This document shows positions 13,992 to 17,208 of a stretch of 17,208 bases of DNA, piece after piece. Where the stretch lies: the NCBI GenBank assembly GCA_945952425.1, contig CAMFIX010000015.1:1-17208 (forward strand), given 5' to 3'. The notes beneath the pieces were generated by a model. The model was not told where the DNA came from, made no database searches, and was given only the letters and a program-made list of their open reading frames with translations. Position 1 is the first letter of the stretch. The number at the start of each line of letters is the position of its first letter. This DNA is from an uncultured Pseudorhodobacter sp. Its GTDB lineage: Bacteria; Pseudomonadota; Alphaproteobacteria; Rhodobacterales; Rhodobacteraceae. Position numbers and translations under genes: made by a program.

Positions 13992-15739
13992 CAGAAGGCC
14001 TGCCCCAAACCGACGTAAATCTGCAACCCCTTGCCCGTGGTGCCCGCGACCGGCATGGCGAGGTCCAGCCGCACGGGCCCAAGCCCGGTTTCATAGCGCA
14101 GCCCCAGGCCCGCGCCGGCGTGCCAGTCGCCGCTGCCGGCAATCGCCACGGCCCCGGCATCGACAAAGCCCACGACACCGATGCTTTGCGTGACCTTCAT
14201 CCGCGCCTCCAGCGAGGTCGCGATGAATTGCGTGCCTCCCACGCCCACCGTGACCCCGCGGCAGAGCGTGCTGGCGCCCAGCGACTGATAGGGCTGACCG
14301 CGCACCGTGCCGCCGCCGCCGGAATAGAACAGATCCTCGCGCGGGGTGCCCGCGGCCGAGGCGCCGAGGATCAGCCCGCCCTGCAGCCGCCCCGCCAGCG
14401 TGACCTGCCCCAGGGTCTTGTAGGCGCGCCCGTCGAAGGCCAGCCGCGCGCCGGTGTCGGTATCGCCAAAGCCGAAGAAGGGTTTTGCCTCGGCCTTGAT
14501 ATAGAACAGTTTCGTCGGATCGGTCGTGCTGTCGCGGCGGTCCCAGGTCAGCGAGACGGGCAGGGTGATGCTGCTTTCGGTGAAGGGCCCGGCGGCGTCG
14601 CTGCCCTTGCCGAAGGTCACGCCGACCTGCGCCGTCCCGGTCAGCGAAGGGGTGAAGTATCGCGTGAAGCCCGCCGCCATGGTGAAGGTATTGGCGGAAT
14701 AATCCGTGTCGTTGGTATGGGTCAGCCCGGCCGACAGCGCCAAGGCGGTGTCCGGCCCCAGCGAGGCCGGGCGGTTCAGGCTGACGCCCAAGGCATAGTC
14801 GATCCCCGAGCTTCCCGCCTCGATGTTGGAGGCCGAGCCCGTCACCTCGAACCGCTCGCCGCCGCCGAAGAAGTTGCGGTGCAGCCAGGAGCCGTTCAGC
14901 GACAGCCCGTCATTGGTGGCAAACTGCGCCCCGAACGTATAGCGGCGCGGCTTAGCCTCGACCACCACGGCGGTGAAGTTCAACACGTCGGGCGGGGCGA
15001 TCTTGTCGGCCTCGGTCAGGGTGACGGAGGAGAACACCCCCGTCCGCCGCAGCCGTTCGGCGGCGCGGGTGGCTTCGGAGGCGGAATAGGTCCGCCCGGT
15101 CGGCAGGCCCGCCATGGCGACGATGCGCTGGGGCGTGATCCCCTTGGCGCCCTCGACCGTCAGGCTGCCGAAGCGCAGCACGGGGCCGGGCGCCAGGGCG
15201 ATATCGGCCGACAGCGTCGCGGCCTTGTGATCGGCGGTCAGGCTTTGGCGGCCGACCTTGGCCTTGGCATGCCCCTCCTCGCGCCAGCCGTCGATCCCGG
15301 CATTGACCGCGCTTTCGACCGTGCCGGAATAGGCGGGTTCGCCGGTCGCAAAGCCCTCGGGCAGTTCGGTTTCGGGGGTCAGGGGCGCCAGTTTCAGCGC
15401 GCCGAAATGGAAGAGCGGCCCCGGATCGACCGTCACCGCGATCTTGCCGATCTTGGAGGGCGCATCCAGGGGCGCAATCGACGCCGCCTCGCGCCCGTCG
15501 ATCGTCACATGGATGACCGGCCCGTAATAGCCCATCGCATACAGCGCCGACAAAAGCCGCCCATATTCCGCCTGCGCATCGGTGAACAGGTCCAGGGGTG
15601 TCTTGCCGTCCTCCGACAGGCCCGAGGCGGCCTTGACCGCCTTTTGCGTGGCCTTGTCGCCCTGCACGGTGAACGTGATCTCTGCCGCCGCCGGAAGCGC
15701 CAGGGTCAAGGCCGAAATCAAAACCAACCGCCGCAGCAT
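13991..15739 (-). CDS. tamA: Outer-membrane translocation module protein TamA, Omp85 family (582 aa)
   Basis: TamA is an Omp85-superfamily outer-membrane barrel that works with TamB. A signal peptide (1-19, cleavage after LPAAA) is followed by a POTRA region (about 20-263); a typical POTRA segment SLTVEGAKGITPQRI lies at 192-206. The barrel starts near RRYTFGAQF (265-273), with WLHRNFFGGGERFEVTG (285-301) as in other Omp85 members. The loop-6 motif is VRGQPY at 479-484 (VRGY/F in many relatives). The chain ends in Phe, the usual beta-signal end. E. coli TamA is of similar length (577 aa). The ATG at 15737-15739 has a GGTGGGG ribosome-binding sequence a few bases upstream. It lies 64 bases downstream of ubiG and is coupled to tamB. 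Confidence 0.94.
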   Translation of the reverse strand: MLRRLVLISALTLALPAAAEITFTVQGDKATQKAVKAASGLSEDGKTPLDLFTDAQAEYGRLLSALYAMGYYGPVIHVTIDGREAASIAPLDAPSKIGKIAVTVDPGPLFHFGALKLAPLTPETELPEGFATGEPAYSGTVESAVNAGIDGWREEGHAKAKVGRQSLTADHKAATLSADIALAPGPVLRFGSLTVEGAKGITPQRIVAMAGLPTGRTYSASEATRAAERLRRTGVFSSVTLTEADKIAPPDVLNFTAVVVEAKPRRYTFGAQFATNDGLSLNGSWLHRNFFGGGERFEVTGSASNIEAGSSGIDYALGVSLNRPASLGPDTALALSAGLTHTNDTDYSANTFTMAAGFTRYFTPSLTGTAQVGVTFGKGSDAAGPFTESSITLPVSLTWDRRDSTTDPTKLFYIKAEAKPFFGFGDTDTGARLAFDGRAYKTLGQVTLAGRLQGGLILGASAAGTPREDLFYSGGGGTVRGQPYQSLGASTLCRGVTVGVGGTQFIATSLEARMKVTQSIGVVGFVDAGAVAIAGSGDWHAGAGLGLRYETGLGPVRLDLAMPVAGTTGKGLQIYVGLGQAF

Positions 15740-15767
15740 CGCACCCCACCCTATCGCCCGTCACAGG

Positions 15768-15796
15768 ATCATCGCCTACCCTGCGGGAAAGGGCAA
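15768..15796 (-). promoter_or_regulatory. Weak predicted promoter for tamA-tamB
   Basis: Read on the - strand, TTGCCC (15791-15796) and GATGAT (15768-15773) are 17 bases apart, each matching four of six consensus bases. The start would be near 15761, with a leader of about 20 bases. Read-through from ubiG is an equally good explanation, since no terminator is visible in the 64-base gap. Confidence 0.3.
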
Positions 15797-15803
15797 CCGG
15801 GGC

Positions 15804-16547
15804 TCAGGCGGCAGGCTCTTTCCGGCTGGTGGTCACGTAATTGACCGAAAGATCGCGGGCGGACAGGTGCCAGCTCCAGGTGACCGGGTTGAAGACCATG
15901 CCCTTGCGGTCCAAGGGCGCCAGGCCCGCGCGTTGGATCAGGCTGTAAAGCTCGTCCGGCGTGATGAACTTCGCCCAGTCATGCGTGCCCTTCGGCAGCC
16001 AGCGCATCACCCATTCCGCGCCGATGATGGCCATCATGAAGCTTTGCGGGTTCCGGTTCAGGGTCGAGCAGATCATGATCCCCCCGGGTTTCAACAGCTG
16101 CTGGCAGGCGGTCAGATAGGCCAGGGGATCGGCGACATGTTCGACGACCTCCATGTTCAGGACGACGTCGAAGACCTCTCCCGCGGCGGCGAGGTCTTCG
16201 GCCGTGGTGAAACGGTAGTCGATGGACAGCCCCATCTTCTCGGCATGGACCTGCGCCACGGGGATGTTGCGCGCGGCCGCATCGGCGCCGACAACACTGG
16301 CGCCCAGCCGCGCCATCGGTTCGGACAAAAGCCCGCCGCCGCAGCCGATATCCAGGATGCGCAGGCCCGCGAAGGGCTGCGGTGCCTTCAGGTCGCGGCC
16401 GTATTCGGCGGCGATGGACTGGGTGATGTAATCCAACCGGCAGGGATTCATCAGGTGCAGCGGCTTGAACTTGCCCTTCGGGTTCCACCACTCGGCCGCC
16501 ATCGCCTCGAATTTCGCGACTTCCGCGGGGTCGATCGTGCTCTGCAT
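15804..16547 (-). CDS. ubiG: Ubiquinone biosynthesis O-methyltransferase UbiG (247 aa)
   Basis: UbiG is an S-adenosylmethionine-dependent methyltransferase that carries out both O-methylation steps of ubiquinone synthesis on the cytoplasmic face of the membrane. The N-terminal FEAMAAEWWNPKGKFKPLHLMNPCRLDYI (13-41) is a clear UbiG signature. Motif I is DIGCGGG (66-72), then GADAA at 87-91, and the NMEVVEHV (131-138) and LLKPGGIM (151-158) motifs. The C-terminal KGTHDWAKFITPDEL (186-200) is also family-typical. The length agrees with E. coli UbiG (240 aa). The ATG at 16545-16547 is preceded by GGAG seven bases away. It diverges from the proline iminopeptidase gene across a 58-base gap. Confidence 0.95.
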   Translation of the reverse strand: MQSTIDPAEVAKFEAMAAEWWNPKGKFKPLHLMNPCRLDYITQSIAAEYGRDLKAPQPFAGLRILDIGCGGGLLSEPMARLGASVVGADAAARNIPVAQVHAEKMGLSIDYRFTTAEDLAAAGEVFDVVLNMEVVEHVADPLAYLTACQQLLKPGGIMICSTLNRNPQSFMMAIIGAEWVMRWLPKGTHDWAKFITPDELYSLIQRAGLAPLDRKGMVFNPVTWSWHLSARDLSVNYVTTSRKEPAA

Positions 16548-16570
16548 GGGTTTTCTCCGTCACAAGCCCG

Positions 16571-16598
16571 TTTCATCCGGGGCGATGCGGGCTATATA
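16571..16598 (+). promoter_or_regulatory. Possible promoter for the iminopeptidase gene
   Basis: TTTCAT (16571-16576) and TATATA (16593-16598) are 16 bases apart. Transcription would begin at about 16605, at or next to the ATG at 16606, implying a leaderless or nearly leaderless mRNA. TATATA is self-complementary and could also serve as the -10 element of ubiG on the other strand. Confidence 0.35.
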
Positions 16599-16605
16599 AG
16601 ACGGA

Positions 16606-17208
16606 ATGGATCAGAGATCAGGCCCCAAACGTGCGACGGATTATCTCTATCCGCCGGTCGAGCCCTTCGACCAGCGGATGGTCGAGGTCGGCGCGGGCCA
16701 CCGCATCTATGTCGAGCAATGCGGCAATCCCACGGGCGTGCCGGTGCTGGTGCTGCATGGTGGGCCGGGGGGCGGCTGTTCGCCCGCGATGCGGCGCTAT
16801 TTCGATCCGGCAGTCTACCGCGTGGTTCTGTTCGACCAGCGCGGCTGCGGGCGCTCGCGGCCCCATGCCAGTGTCGAGGGCAACACGACCTGGGATCTGG
16901 TCGCCGATATCGAGACGATCCGCCAGATGCTGGGGGTCGAGAAGTTCATCCTTTTCGGCGGCAGCTGGGGGGCGGCGCTGGCTCTGATCTATGCGATCAC
17001 CCATCCCGACCGCGTGGCTCATATGGTGCTGCGCGGCATCTTCCTGATGACCAGGTCAGAGCTCGACTGGTTTTACGGCGGCGGGGCGGGGAATTTCTTC
17101 CCCGACCTCTGGGCGCGCTTCGTGCAGCCGATCCCCGAGGACGAACGCGCCGACCTGATCGGCGCCTATCACCGGCGGTTGTTCAGCGGCGACCTTTCGG
17201 ACGAAATC
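16606..17208 (+). CDS. pip: Proline iminopeptidase, alpha/beta-hydrolase S33 family (partial, first 201 aa)
   Basis: The frame is open to the window edge, so the C-terminus, with the catalytic Asp and His, is missing. The enzyme releases N-terminal proline from peptides. DYLYPPVEPFD (12-22) is the usual N-terminal opening. The oxyanion-hole motif is HGGPGGG (51-57), then DQRGCGRS (77-84), and the nucleophile elbow GGSWG holds Ser120. GIFLMTRSELDWFY (144-157) with GAGNFFPDLW is specific to the proline iminopeptidase branch rather than to general hydrolases. ATG 16606 is chosen because translation from it gives the full conserved N-terminus. There is only a weak, very close GGA upstream, consistent with a near-leaderless transcript. 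It diverges from ubiG, with no functional link apparent. Confidence 0.93.
   Translation, partial: MDQRSGPKRATDYLYPPVEPFDQRMVEVGAGHRIYVEQCGNPTGVPVLVLHGGPGGGCSPAMRRYFDPAVYRVVLFDQRGCGRSRPHASVEGNTTWDLVADIETIRQMLGVEKFILFGGSWGAALALIYAITHPDRVAHMVLRGIFLMTRSELDWFYGGGAGNFFPDLWARFVQPIPEDERADLIGAYHRRLFSGDLSDEI

Noticed and set aside
10512..14018. Very long open frame (over 1100 codons) on the + strand opposite tamB
   Set aside because: Its translation is Arg/Gln/Gly/Ala-rich with no domains, while the - strand reads as an unmistakable TamB. In GC-rich genes the antisense frame often lacks stops.
1..17208. CRISPR arrays, tRNA/rRNA genes, insertion sequences, toxin-antitoxin or defence genes
   Set aside because: I looked for spaced repeats, tRNA-like folds and such protein families on both strands and saw none.

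Overview
The window is high-GC, tightly packed alphaproteobacterial DNA, most likely from the Rhodobacteraceae (Paracoccus/Rhodobacter-like). This rests on the style of the proteins (YihY/BrkB, TamA, TamB, UbiG, proline iminopeptidase), strong C/G preference at third codon positions, frequent ATGA start-stop overlaps and use of GTG/TTG starts. The genus is an inference from style, not from a marker gene.

Region 1 (1-1639, + strand): the tail of a probable ComF-like gene, then grxC, a nitrilase-superfamily hydrolase resembling deaminated-glutathione amidase, and a MarR-type regulator. The last three are joined by 4-base overlaps and look like one transcript.

Region 2 (1636-9730): an exopolysaccharide/capsule locus. 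A Wza-type outer-membrane export lipoprotein on the - strand faces a + strand series: an NAD-dependent sugar epimerase/dehydratase, a small PglC-type phosphoglycosyl transferase, a FlaA1/PglF/CapD-type membrane nucleotide-sugar 4,6-dehydratase, then a separately promoted cluster of YjbH-type outer-membrane protein, YjbF/GfcB-type lipoprotein and a small secreted Gly/Thr-rich protein that looks like a YjbE/GfcA counterpart. The cytoplasmic enzymes would make a nucleotide sugar and load the first sugar phosphate onto the lipid carrier; Wza and the YjbH/YjbF/small-protein group would act in export or maturation at the outer membrane. No glycosyltransferases beyond the initiating one, no flippase, polymerase or copolymerase, and no YjbG/GfcC are present here. 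The second half of yjbH, yjbF and the small gene look less GC-rich than their surroundings. The cluster ends in a 16-bp perfect hairpin followed by T5.

Region 3 (9736-10584, +): a YihY/BrkB-family inner-membrane protein with a TTG start just after that hairpin, convergent with region 4.

Region 4 (10578-16547, - strand): tamB and tamA (outer-membrane protein translocation/assembly module, TGATG junction) and, upstream, ubiG (ubiquinone O-methyltransferase). Divergent from ubiG is the start of a proline iminopeptidase gene (16606 to the window end).

The most interesting part is the yjbH-yjbF-small protein cluster, which lacks a yjbG/GfcC gene. The small Gly-rich protein carries a possible cysteine pair, and its glycine tract is encoded by a strong G-quadruplex motif. 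The intergenic wza/epimerase region also appears to hold overlapping divergent promoters plus a leader hairpin next to the wza ribosome-binding site. No gap between genes exceeds about 125 bases.
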